NCBI RefSeq assembly: GCF_009712475.1
Contig: NZ_VCJO01000017.1
Span: 26,236-90,235 of the forward strand
DNA length: 64,000 nt
Reading direction: 5' to 3'
Source of the DNA: Micromonospora sp. CP22
Lineage (GTDB): Bacteria; Actinomycetota; Actinomycetes; Mycobacteriales; Micromonosporaceae
Positions 31,620 through 39,210 of the stretch are shown one piece after another. The notes below the pieces were generated by a model. The model saw only the letters and a program-made list of their open reading frames with translations, ran no database searches and was not told where the DNA came from. The position numbers and the translations under genes are program-made. Within the stretch, counting starts at the first letter, position 1; each line of letters starts with the position of its first letter.

Positions 31620-32291
31620 GTGCCGCCCACCCCGCCGTCGCACGCCGAGCCCGACCGCCGCACCGTCGGCCGCCGGTGCGGTGTCGGCGTCACGCCCCGG
31701 CCGTACCGTCGGCTGGCCGGTGTCGCCGTGCTGACCGTGCTGCTGACCGCCGGATGCGGCGAGCCCCCGGAGGTACGCGACAGCGGAGGCAGGCTACCGA
31801 CCCAGGCCGCCACCACATCTCCGAGCAGCTCCCCCACGTCGTCGTTCGACGCACTTCCGGAGGTTGTGCCGACCCTGCCGTCCGCCGACCCGGGGCTGGT
31901 CGCGGTGGCCTGCACCGGTGAGCCGTCGGCGCAGCGGATCATCGAGCTGGTGCGCGGTCGCCGTGGGCTGCTGCCCGGCAACGCCCGGGTCAGCGTCCGC
32001 AGCGGTCCGATGTGTGCCGCCGACTGGCAGTTGACCGTCCTCGACGTGGCCGGGTACGAGCCGCTCCAGGTGGTGACCCGCGACCGGGCCGGCACGCTGA
32101 GCCTGGTGACCGCCGGCACCGACGTCTGCACGGCCGAGGTGCGGGTCGCCAGTCCGGCCGGCATCCAGACGCTGGCCTGCGGCAGCGACGGCGGCGGCTT
32201 CCCGGCACCGGTCGACCCGCCGACCTCGTCGACGCCGTCGCCCTCGACCTCACCTTCGCCGTCGGCCTCGTCGCCGACTCCGGGTGCGTAG
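31620..32291 (+). CDS. Putative lipoprotein
   Basis: A 223-residue protein with a basic N-terminus, a hydrophobic stretch (LAGVAVLTVLL) and a lipobox LTAGC with the Cys at about residue 46, so it is probably a membrane-anchored lipoprotein. The mature part has a Ser/Thr/Pro linker, a compact domain with three further Cys (VACTG, PMCAAD, DVCTAE, plus LACGS near the end) and a Ser/Pro tail. The domain is not recognised. The first 25 residues before the hydrophobic stretch are long for a signal peptide, so the true start could be later. pheA begins 9 nt after the stop. Confidence 0.72.
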   Translation: MPPTPPSHAEPDRRTVGRRCGVGVTPRPYRRLAGVAVLTVLLTAGCGEPPEVRDSGGRLPTQAATTSPSSSPTSSFDALPEVVPTLPSADPGLVAVACTGEPSAQRIIELVRGRRGLLPGNARVSVRSGPMCAADWQLTVLDVAGYEPLQVVTRDRAGTLSLVTAGTDVCTAEVRVASPAGIQTLACGSDGGGFPAPVDPPTSSTPSPSTSPSPSASSPTPGA

Positions 32292-32294
32292 GCT
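32289..32294 (+). promoter_or_regulatory. -10 hexamer, leaderless start of pheA
   Basis: TAGGCT ends 6 nt before ATG 32301 and overlaps the TAG stop of the lipoprotein gene. Confidence 0.5.
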
Positions 32295-32300
32295 GGGCGC

Positions 32301-33257
32301 ATGCCGGGAACGCCACCGACTCGTTTCGTCTACCTCGGGCCCGAGGGCACCTTCGCCGAGCAGGCGCTGCGTACCATACCCGCCGCGGAGCGGGGTAGCC
32401 GTACGCCGGCCCGCAGCGTCGGCGAGGCGCTGGAGGCCGTCCGCGCCACGGAGGCCGATGCGGCTCTGGTGCCGCTGGAGAACTCCATCGGAGGCGCGGT
32501 CGGGGTGACCCTCGACGAGTTGGCCGAGGGCGAACCACTGGTCATCACCCGGGAAGTGATCCTCCCGGTGGAGTTCGTGCTCGGGGCGCGTGCGGGCACG
32601 CTGCTGTCGGCTATCCGCAGCGTCGCCGCACACCCGCAGGCTTCCACCCAGTGCCGGGGCTGGCTGCGGACGCACCTGCCCGACGCGGTCGTGGTGGACG
32701 TGCTGTCGAACGGGGCGGCAGCGGCCGGGGCGGCCAACGGTGAGTACGACGCGGCCATCTGCGCCCCCATCGGCGCGGCCCGGCACCGACTCGCCGTCCT
32801 GGCCGACAAGATCGCTGATCACCCCGACGCGGTGACCCGTTTCGTGCTGGTGTCGCGGCCCGGTCCGCCCCCACCGCCCACCGGCGACGACGTGACGTCG
32901 CTCGCCGTCTACATCGCGCACGACCGGGTGGGCGCACTGCTGTCCGTGCTGATGGAACTGGCTGTCCGGGGCGTCAACCTGACCCGGATCGAGTCCCGAC
33001 CGACGGGTGAGGCACTAGGCCGCTACGTCTTCTTCCTCGACTGCACCGGGCATGTGGCCGACGACCGGCTCGGTGAGGCGTTGCAGGGGCTGCGGCGGGT
33101 CTGCGCCGACGTCCGCTTCCTCGGCTCCTACCCGCGACACCGGTGGGAGGAGTCGGCCCGGCAACGGCCGGTGGCCGCCCCGGCGGGCCTCTCCGACGCC
33201 GACTACACCGACGCCGCCGCCTGGCTCGCCCGCCTGCGCGCGGGCGAGCTGACCTGA
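32301..33257 (+). CDS. pheA: Prephenate dehydratase
   Basis: Converts prephenate to phenylpyruvate in phenylalanine synthesis. The 318-residue monofunctional enzyme (no chorismate mutase domain) shows YLGPEGTFAEQA, ALVPLENSIGGAVGVT, and DHPDAVTRFVLVSR with the catalytic Thr-Arg-Phe. A C-terminal ACT domain (about residues 198-275) contains GVNLTRIESRPTGEALGRY, the ESRP motif that binds phenylalanine for feedback inhibition. A tail of about 40 residues follows. The convergent AIM24 gene begins 10 nt beyond the stop. Confidence 0.95.
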   Translation: MPGTPPTRFVYLGPEGTFAEQALRTIPAAERGSRTPARSVGEALEAVRATEADAALVPLENSIGGAVGVTLDELAEGEPLVITREVILPVEFVLGARAGTLLSAIRSVAAHPQASTQCRGWLRTHLPDAVVVDVLSNGAAAAGAANGEYDAAICAPIGAARHRLAVLADKIADHPDAVTRFVLVSRPGPPPPPTGDDVTSLAVYIAHDRVGALLSVLMELAVRGVNLTRIESRPTGEALGRYVFFLDCTGHVADDRLGEALQGLRRVCADVRFLGSYPRHRWEESARQRPVAAPAGLSDADYTDAAAWLARLRAGELT

Positions 33258-33271
33258 GCGGCCCGGCTCAG
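33254..33271. terminator. Short hairpin spanning both convergent stop codons
   Basis: CTGAGC (33254-33259) pairs with GCTCAG (33266-33271) over a 6-nt loop. The pheA TGA and the AIM24 gene stop both lie within it, so it is small but well placed. Confidence 0.35.
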
Positions 33272-33984
33272 CCGAACAGGCCGCCGAGCACCCCGCCCTG
33301 GTCCTGCTGGCCACTACCCATGATCGGCGGTTCCTCGGAGGGCTGGACGACGACGAAGCCGTGCCCGGCGAAGCTCATCGTGTACGCCTCACCGGTGGTG
33401 CGTCCCAACAGCGTGCCGAGCCCGATCTGGTCGGCCCGGTGGTAACCGGTCTGTAGGTTCGCCGACCAGCAGACGGCGGCCTGCGGGTCGACGTAGGTGG
33501 GCGCGTCGACGGCGAGCACGACCGGGGTTCCCCGGGTGGTGACGGCGATCCGGCCGTGCCCGGTGAACACGCAGTTGAACAGGCCGGTGGAGGCCATGCC
33601 GGCCCCGCCGACCATCCTGATGTCGTACTTCAGGGTGCTGTCGAACGCCAGCACGCTGGAGCCGTTGATGGACAGGGCGTCGCCCGGCTCCAGGTCGATG
33701 ATGTGCACGTCCTTGGCGAAGTCGGCGAGGAACACGTCACCGCGCCCGGTGAGCCTCATCAGCGGTACGCCCTCGCCGGTGAGCTTCTGCTTGAGAAAGT
33801 TGCCCAACCCGCCGGAGCCGAGCGCCTGGAACTGCACCTGACCCTGGTACGCGACCATCGAGCCGACCCGGGCCAGCGCCTCGCCGTTGAGTTCGATCTT
33901 CAACATCTTGGCGTTCTGCAAGCGCATGCCGGGCTGGGCCGACTGCTGCTCCAGATTCGCCGCCGAGAACAACTCGCTGCGCAT
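33268..33984 (-). CDS. AIM24-family protein
   Basis: A 238-residue all-beta protein of the AIM24 family (tryptophan-RNA-binding-attenuator-like fold). Repeated Gly-rich strands are seen: VAYQGQVQFQA, MRLTGRGDVFLAD, DALSINGSSVLAFDSTL, FTGHGRIAVTTRGTPVVL and SFAGHGFVVVQPSEEP. Bacterial members often occur in stress-related or tellurite clusters, and the yeast namesake is mitochondrial; the molecular role is unknown. ATG 33984 has GGGAGG five bases upstream. The tail GSGQQDQGGVLGGLFG is flexible. Apparently monocistronic. Confidence 0.82.
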   Translation of the reverse strand: MRSELFSAANLEQQSAQPGMRLQNAKMLKIELNGEALARVGSMVAYQGQVQFQALGSGGLGNFLKQKLTGEGVPLMRLTGRGDVFLADFAKDVHIIDLEPGDALSINGSSVLAFDSTLKYDIRMVGGAGMASTGLFNCVFTGHGRIAVTTRGTPVVLAVDAPTYVDPQAAVCWSANLQTGYHRADQIGLGTLLGRTTGEAYTMSFAGHGFVVVQPSEEPPIMGSGQQDQGGVLGGLFG

Positions 33985-34053
33985 GGGTGCCTCCCGCACT
34001 CGCCGTACCTGGTCGAGACGGTAGGGCCAGCCCGCAACCCGGCCCCGGGACGC

Positions 34054-34425
34054 TCAGCCCCAGCCCAGCTCGTGCAGGCGTGCGTCGTCGATGCCGAAGT
34101 GGTGGGCGATCTCGTGGACCACGGTCACCGCCACCTCGTCGATGACGTCCTCGTCGGTGTCGCAGATGCGAAGGATGGGGTTGCGGTAGATGAGGATGCG
34201 ATCCGGCAGCACGCCCGCGTAGTCCCAGCCCCGGTCGGTCAACGCGTGGCCCTCGTAGAGGCCGAGCAGATCCTCGCCGGGCGGCGGATCGTCCTCGACC
34301 AGGATCACCACGTTGCTCATCAGCGCGAGCAGTTCCTCCGGAACCTCGTCGAGCGCCTCCCCCACCAGTTCCTCGAACCGCTCACGCTCCATCTCCACCG
34401 GCACAGCGTCATTCTCCCCACCCAT
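34054..34425 (-). CDS. Small zincin-type metallopeptidase family protein
   Basis: A 123-residue protein with a zinc-protease signature HEIAHHFGI (His-Glu-x-x-His plus a downstream His/Asp) near residues 105-113, resembling the bacterial 'metallopeptidase family'/DUF1025 minimal zincins. The core VEDDPPPGEDLLGLYEG and PDRILIYRNPILRIC precede the metal site, as usual in the family. ATG 34425 is used; ATG 34392 (MERERF) is an alternative. The substrate is unknown and activity has rarely been shown for such proteins. The OsmC gene lies 79 nt upstream on the same strand. Confidence 0.82.
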   Translation of the reverse strand: MGGENDAVPVEMERERFEELVGEALDEVPEELLALMSNVVILVEDDPPPGEDLLGLYEGHALTDRGWDYAGVLPDRILIYRNPILRICDTDEDVIDEVAVTVVHEIAHHFGIDDARLHELGWG

Positions 34426-34504
34426 CCGCGATCGTGCACTCCCGGTCGCCGCGACGCGGCCGACAGCCGGTGACGGCCGACCGGGAGGGCACGATCGACG
34501 CGGG

Positions 34505-34936
34505 TCAGGAGGTGAGGCGGGCGGTGAGGGTGATCTCGGCGCCGGGTGAGAGCAGCCGGGAGATCGGGCAGTTCTGCTTGGCGGCCTCGGCCAGCTTGGC
34601 GAACTGCGCCTCGTCGATGCCGGGCACCGCACCGACGGTGTCCAACTCGATCCGGGTCACGGTCATCCCGGCGTCGGTCTTGTCCAGGTGCACCTTCGCG
34701 GTGGTCTCCACCGAGGTCGGCGTGGTGCCGGCGTCGGCGAGCGCCTTGGAGAAGGCCATCGAGAAGCAGCCGGCGTGCGCGGCACCGATCAACTCCTCGG
34801 GGTTGGTGCCCTCACCCTCCTCGAACCGGGACTTGAAGGAGTAGTTCCCCTGGAGCCCGCCCTTGCCGGTGCGGATGGTGCCGGAACCCTCGGTCAGGTT
34901 ACCCTGCCAGCGTGCTGAAGCGGTACGGATAGGCAT
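34505..34936 (-). CDS. osmC: OsmC/Ohr-family peroxidase
   Basis: Thiol-dependent peroxidase that reduces organic hydroperoxides in the cytoplasm. The 143-residue protein has the OsmC-subgroup start IRTASARWQG, GTNPEELIGAAHAGCFSMAFS with the peroxidatic Cys, and KQNCPISRLLSPG with the resolving Cys. The length and the Asn-Pro-Glu-Glu-Leu motif favour OsmC over Ohr. ATG 34936. Divergent from the membrane-protein gene at 35081; the 144-base gap contains GTGTC-N7-GACAC at 35019-35035, a short dyad of unknown meaning. Confidence 0.9.
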   Translation of the reverse strand: MPIRTASARWQGNLTEGSGTIRTGKGGLQGNYSFKSRFEEGEGTNPEELIGAAHAGCFSMAFSKALADAGTTPTSVETTAKVHLDKTDAGMTVTRIELDTVGAVPGIDEAQFAKLAEAAKQNCPISRLLSPGAEITLTARLTS

Positions 34937-35080
34937 ACACCTGACGCTAGTCCACCGGGAGCCGGCAGGCGACCGACCGCCCCGGCCGCGCCCGTGTTCC
35001 TCGCGTCACGCTCCGGTTGTGTCATGATGCGACACATGCCCCACGGGGCACGGCGGCCTGGCCACCAGGAGAGGTGAGCG

Positions 35081-35785
35081 ATGACCAACGACCTCCCCAT
35101 ACCTCGGCAGGACGACCGCTCCGAGGAAGCCAGCGTCATCGAGTGGGGCACGGCGGAGGAGTCACCCACGGCGGGACGGTTCCGTCGAGCGCTCGGCGGT
35201 CTCGGGCGGGACCACCGGGTGCCGGTGCTGCTGGCCGGTCTCGGCGCGGTGGCCGCCTTGGCGTCACTGCTGGGCGAGTGGTCCACGATCACGGTTCCCA
35301 ACGGCGGGCCGGAGCCGCAGACGCCGCTTCGGTTGACCAGCGGTGTGGCCGACATCGGGCTGGGCCCGGCGTACGTGGTCGGACTCCTGGCGCTCGCCAC
35401 CGCGGTGGCGCTCGCGCTGCGCGGCACCGACTCCGTGCGGGCCAATGCCCGGGTGGCCGGGTTGGCCCTCGCCGCCGGCGTTCTCGCGCTGCTCGCGACC
35501 ATCGCGGTGTCATTCGACGACACGATGCGACGGACCATGTACTACAACACGGAGTGGACCTTCGTCGTCGCGTACGAGCGCGGGCTGATCGTCGCCTTCG
35601 TCGCCGTCGGTCTGTTCGCTGCGGCGCTCCTGCGGACGGCGGCCGGAGCACGGCCGGCCTCGGACGGGCCGCGACCGGGCAACCGGCGGTCGTCCGAGGA
35701 GGCGGAGCCGGAGGACAGACACCCACCTGCGGACATCACCGTCACGCCCACCGTTCCCTTCGCCCGGGGCGCCTCGCTCGACTGA
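35081..35785 (+). CDS. Hypothetical four-helix membrane protein
   Basis: Family not recognised. The 234-residue protein has an acidic cytoplasmic N-terminus (about 40 residues), four predicted membrane helices (VPVLLAGLGAVAALASLLG, a second around GPAYVVGLLALATAVALAL, a third around AGLALAAGVLALLATIAVSF, a fourth around GLIVAFVAVGLFAAALL) and a charged C-terminal tail. Between helices 1 and 2 lies a Pro-rich extracellular loop. AGGAGAGG precedes ATG 35081. The following HAD gene starts 160 nt later with its own ribosome-binding site, so linkage is uncertain. Confidence 0.78.
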   Translation: MTNDLPIPRQDDRSEEASVIEWGTAEESPTAGRFRRALGGLGRDHRVPVLLAGLGAVAALASLLGEWSTITVPNGGPEPQTPLRLTSGVADIGLGPAYVVGLLALATAVALALRGTDSVRANARVAGLALAAGVLALLATIAVSFDDTMRRTMYYNTEWTFVVAYERGLIVAFVAVGLFAAALLRTAAGARPASDGPRPGNRRSSEEAEPEDRHPPADITVTPTVPFARGASLD

Positions 35786-35945
35786 TCCCCGGTCATCTCC
35801 GGCACATCGCCCGTTGGCATCCGATTCGCCTGGAAGCCGTGGTTGCGACCGGTTCTGCGAGGTACGGTTGCTGCCCGCCGTCACACCGGTCGCCGATCGA
35901 CGAGGCGAACGGCTGGTCGCGACGGCGGCGGGCGAAGGAGGAACG

Positions 35946-36767
35946 ATGACCCGCCCGGGCCTGCCCAAGCTGATCGCCACCGACCTCGACGGGACGCTCG
36001 TCCGCAGCGACGACACCGTGTCCGCGTTCACGCACGAGGTCCTCGACCGGGTCCGCGCCGCCGGTATCCCGGTGGTCGGCGCCACCGGTCGCGGTCCCCG
36101 ACTGACCGAACTGACCCGCAACGACATCCGCGCCGCCGACTTCCTCGTGCTGGCCGGTGGCGGCCGGGTGGTCGACCAGAGCGACCCGGAGGGGCCGGTG
36201 GTGCTGCGGGACGACCGCCTCTCCAGCGAGGTGCTGGCCGCCCTGTTGGCCGAGCTGGAGGCTGCGGTCGGCCCGCTGACGGTCATGGTCGAGGCGTCGG
36301 ACGAACACGAGGCCCCGCTCTGGGGCGACTACCATCCCGCCTGGCCCTATCAGGACGCGTTCGAGGTGCGTAGCCGCGCCGAGTGCCTCGCCGGTGACGT
36401 GATCAAGGCGTTCGCGCGTACCGCCGACCACCACGTGGACGAGCTGCTGGCCGCCGCCCGGGAGATCGTCCCGCCGCATCTCGCCACCCTCACCCAGGCG
36501 GGCCTGGGCTTCATCGAGATCTGCCCGCCCGGGGTGGACAAGGCGTCCGGCCTCAGCGTGATCGCGCAGAACCTCGGGGTGGATCCGGCCGACGTGCTGG
36601 TCTTCGGTGACATGCCCAACGACCTGCCGATGTTCGAGTGGGCCGGCTGGGGACGGGTGGCCGTGGCCAACGCCCATCCGACCCTGCGGTTGGCAGCCGA
36701 CGAGATCACCCTGCGCAACGACGACGACGGGGTGGCCGTTTATCTCGACCGGCTACTGTCCCGGTGA
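35946..36767 (+). CDS. HAD-superfamily hydrolase (Cof type), copy 1
   Basis: A 273-residue phosphatase of the HAD IIB (Cof) group that dephosphorylates small sugar or nucleotide phosphates. Motif I is ATDLDGTLV with the nucleophilic Asp, motif II GATGRGPRL, motif III Lys in VDKASGLSVIAQ, and motif IV FGDMPNDLPMFEWAG. The cap domain is C2-type (about residues 85-195). ATG 35946 follows AAGGAGGA. The next gene is a paralog whose ATG overlaps this stop codon by one base, so both are made from one mRNA. Confidence 0.9.
   Translation: MTRPGLPKLIATDLDGTLVRSDDTVSAFTHEVLDRVRAAGIPVVGATGRGPRLTELTRNDIRAADFLVLAGGGRVVDQSDPEGPVVLRDDRLSSEVLAALLAELEAAVGPLTVMVEASDEHEAPLWGDYHPAWPYQDAFEVRSRAECLAGDVIKAFARTADHHVDELLAAAREIVPPHLATLTQAGLGFIEICPPGVDKASGLSVIAQNLGVDPADVLVFGDMPNDLPMFEWAGWGRVAVANAHPTLRLAADEITLRNDDDGVAVYLDRLLSR
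36754..36759 (+). promoter_or_regulatory. -10-like hexamer before HAD copy 2
   Basis: TACTGT ends 7 nt before ATG 36767, inside the end of copy 1, so copy 2 could also have an internal leaderless transcript. Confidence 0.35.
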
Positions 36768-37582
36768 TGGATTCCACGCCACACCTGGTTGCCAGCGACA
36801 TCGACGGGACGCTGCTGCGCGACGACCGCACCCTCAGCGCCCGCACCGCCGACGTGCTGGCCCGGATCTCCGCCCGGGGCACGCCGGTCGTCCTGGTCAC
36901 CGGTCGGCCGATCCGCTGGCTCCGGCTGGTGTACGAGCAGCTGGCCGCGCCGCTGCCGGCGGTCTGCGCCAACGGCGCGGTGGTCTACGACCCGCACAAC
37001 GACGAGGTGTTGCGGGCCGACCCGCTGGCCCCGGAGCTGCTCGCCGAGGTGGTCCGACGCCTGCGGGCCGAGATATCCGGGGTGAGTCTGGCCGTGGAGA
37101 TCGTGGACAGCCGGCAGATGCGCCACGAGGCGCACTATCCGCTGCGTTGGGACGCCGACGCCGAGGCGATCCGGGCGGTGGAGACCGCCGAGGAGTTGCT
37201 GTCGGTGCCTGCGGTGAAGCTGCTGGCCCGAGCCGGCGAGCAGCAGGACCCCGACCAGTTCACCCGGCTGGTCACCGCGGCCCTCGCCGGAATCGCCGAG
37301 GCCACCCACTCCTCACGCTCGGGGTTGGTGGAGATCTCGGCGGCCGGCGTGACGAAGGCCGCAGGTCTGGCCTGGTACTGCCACCGAATCGGGGTCGCCG
37401 CACCGGACGTGCTCGCCTTCGGTGACATGCCCAACGACCTGCCGATGCTCACCTGGGCGGGGCGAGCCGTAGCGGTCGCCAACGCGCATCCGGAGGTGCT
37501 GGCGATCGCCGACGAGGTCGCCCCGGCGAACTCGTCCGACGGTGTGGCCACGTACCTGGAGAAGGTTTTCGGGGTGGACTAA
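36767..37582 (+). CDS. HAD-superfamily hydrolase (Cof type), copy 2
   Basis: Paralog of the preceding gene, 271 residues, with motif I VASDIDGTLLRDDRTLS, motif II LVTGRPIRWL, ANGAVVYDPHND, the Lys in VTKAAGLAWYC, and FGDMPNDLPMLTWAGRAVAV. The C-terminal third is much closer to copy 1 than the cap, suggesting an old tandem duplication with divergence in substrate choice. ATG 36767 overlaps the previous TGA. It ends 7 nt before a strong hairpin shared with the convergent bpa gene. Confidence 0.9.
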   Translation: MDSTPHLVASDIDGTLLRDDRTLSARTADVLARISARGTPVVLVTGRPIRWLRLVYEQLAAPLPAVCANGAVVYDPHNDEVLRADPLAPELLAEVVRRLRAEISGVSLAVEIVDSRQMRHEAHYPLRWDADAEAIRAVETAEELLSVPAVKLLARAGEQQDPDQFTRLVTAALAGIAEATHSSRSGLVEISAAGVTKAAGLAWYCHRIGVAAPDVLAFGDMPNDLPMLTWAGRAVAVANAHPEVLAIADEVAPANSSDGVATYLEKVFGVD

Positions 37583-37589
37583 GCCCGGC

Positions 37590-37621
37590 CATCCGGCTGC
37601 GGCGCGGGCCGCAGCCGGATG
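37590..37621. terminator. Bidirectional hairpin terminator, 14-bp perfect stem
   Basis: Arms 37590-37603 and 37608-37621 around a 4-nt loop, between the HAD pair and bpa. Confidence 0.75.
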
Positions 37622-37627
37622 CCGATG

Positions 37628-38233
37628 TCAGAGGTACTGGCCGGTGCTGTGTCCCTCGCCGCCGCCCGACTGCCCCATGCCGGGCATTCCCGGCAGCATC
37701 GCCCCTGCCGGTCCGCTGGGCAACGCCTGCCGCCCGGAGCGCATCTGCTCCAGCTGCACCCGCGCCGCCATCTGCTGCGCGACCAGGGCTGCCTGGATGC
37801 CGTGGAACAGCCCTTCGAGCCAGCCGACCAGCTGGGCGTGGGCGATCCGCAGCTCCCCCTCGCTCGGTGCGTGGTCCTCGGAGAACGGCAGCGAGATCCG
37901 CTCCAGTTCCTCCCGCAGCTCGGGGGCGAGACCCTCCTTCAGCTCGCCGATCGACCGTTCGTGGATCTCCCGCATCCGATGCCGGCTCGCGTCGTCGAGG
38001 GGAGCGGCCTTGACCTCCTCAAGCAGCTGTTTGATCATGCTGCCGATCCGCATCACCTTGGCCGGCTGTTCCACCAGGCGCGAAGGGTCCTCGCCCGGTC
38101 CGTCGTCGGTCTGCACGGTCCCGACCGGCCGGCCGTCAGGTCCCACCACCACCACGGTCCCGGAGGGGCCGGCACCGTCCCGGCCAGGCTCGTCGTTCTG
38201 TCCAGCGGAGCGCGCTTCGGTCATGCCCTCCAT
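37628..38233 (-). CDS. bpa: Bacterial proteasome activator Bpa (PafE)
   Basis: ATP-independent ring-shaped activator of the 20S proteasome, known from Mycobacterium tuberculosis (Rv3780). The 201-residue protein has a disordered N-terminus, then highly conserved LVEQPAKVMRIGSMIKQLLE, the helical core LAPELREELERISLPF and AHAQLVGWLEGLFHGIQAAL, and a Gly-rich tail ending in HSTGQYL. The C-terminal GQYL is the element that docks into proteasome alpha-ring pockets. Start ATG 38233 or ATG 38224 (GGAGGG between them). The proteasome core, Mpa and Pup genes are not in this window. Confidence 0.95.
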   Translation of the reverse strand: MEGMTEARSAGQNDEPGRDGAGPSGTVVVVGPDGRPVGTVQTDDGPGEDPSRLVEQPAKVMRIGSMIKQLLEEVKAAPLDDASRHRMREIHERSIGELKEGLAPELREELERISLPFSEDHAPSEGELRIAHAQLVGWLEGLFHGIQAALVAQQMAARVQLEQMRSGRQALPSGPAGAMLPGMPGMGQSGGGEGHSTGQYL

Positions 38234-38323
38234 CTTTACCCAACCGGGCCGGTCAGCACCCGTCGGCCCGTCGGTGCCCGCAGCCGGGGCGACGCACATC
38301 CTGCCGGGGCCCACGAACCGCGC

Positions 38324-38329
38324 TACCGT
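38324..38329 (+). promoter_or_regulatory. -10 hexamer, leaderless start of alpha/beta hydrolase gene
   Basis: TACCGT ends 6 nt before ATG 38336. Confidence 0.5.
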
Positions 38330-38335
38330 CGGTCG

Positions 38336-39133
38336 ATGTCCTCCGATCCCCGGGCGGTGTTGACCCGCCCCGCGCCCGAACCGGACGTGACGGTCGCCTA
38401 CGGCGGTCACCCGGACCAGATCGCCGACCTGCGCCGACCGGCCGGCTCCGGTCCACCCCGGCCGCTGGTGGTCGTGATACACGGTGGTTTCTGGCGCGCG
38501 GAGTACGACCGCCGGCACACCGGGCCGCTGGCGAGCGCACTGGCCACCCTCGGATACCCGGTCGCCCAGCTGGAGTACCGGCGGACCGGGCAGCCCGGTG
38601 GCGGCTGGCCCGGGACCCTGACCGATGTGCTGGCGGGGGTCTCCGCGCTACCCGAGTTGGCCGCGACCGCACTGCCGGGGCGGGTCACCTCGGCACCGCC
38701 GGTGCTGGTCGGCCATTCGGCCGGCGGCCACCTGGCGCTGTACGCGGCGGCCCATGCGCCCGGTGCCGTCGCCGGGGTGCTGGCCCTCGCGCCCGTCGCC
38801 GACCTGGTCGAGGCGTACCGGCTGGATCTGGACGCCGGCGCCGTGGCCGCACTGCTCGGCGGCGGGCCGGCCGACGCACCGGAGCGGTACGCGACCACGG
38901 ATCCGCGGTCGCTGGTCCCCCTACAACCACGGACGGTAGTGGTGCACGGAGCACTGGACCAGCAGGTGCCGATCGACATATCTCGAAATTATGTTACCGC
39001 CGCCCGTGCGGCGGGTGCCGATATCCACCTGATTGAGCTGCCGGATTGCGAGCACTTTGGGCTCATCGCTCCCGGCTCGTCGGCATGGCCCAAGGTTACC
39101 GACGCGTTGCGTTCTCTGCACGAAGATCACTAG
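38336..39133 (+). CDS. Alpha/beta hydrolase (kynurenine-formamidase-like)
   Basis: A 265-residue serine hydrolase. The oxyanion-hole motif VVIHGGFWRAEYDR is the HGGFW/HGGYW type seen in kynurenine formamidases and related esterases. The nucleophile elbow is VGHSAGGHLAL, the acid is probably the Asp in HGALDQQVPI, and the His is in DCEHFGL. No signal peptide. No tryptophan-degradation genes are adjacent, so formamidase activity is only a suggestion; other small-ester hydrolases share the motif. ATG 38336 is divergent from bpa by about 100 bases. Confidence 0.86.
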   Translation: MSSDPRAVLTRPAPEPDVTVAYGGHPDQIADLRRPAGSGPPRPLVVVIHGGFWRAEYDRRHTGPLASALATLGYPVAQLEYRRTGQPGGGWPGTLTDVLAGVSALPELAATALPGRVTSAPPVLVGHSAGGHLALYAAAHAPGAVAGVLALAPVADLVEAYRLDLDAGAVAALLGGGPADAPERYATTDPRSLVPLQPRTVVVHGALDQQVPIDISRNYVTAARAAGADIHLIELPDCEHFGLIAPGSSAWPKVTDALRSLHEDH

Positions 39134-39210
39134 CCATTGACGCAGCGTCGCCAACCAGGTAGAACGCCGGAGGGGCGGATGCGCCCGGCTACACATTCGA
39201 AGGGAACCCG

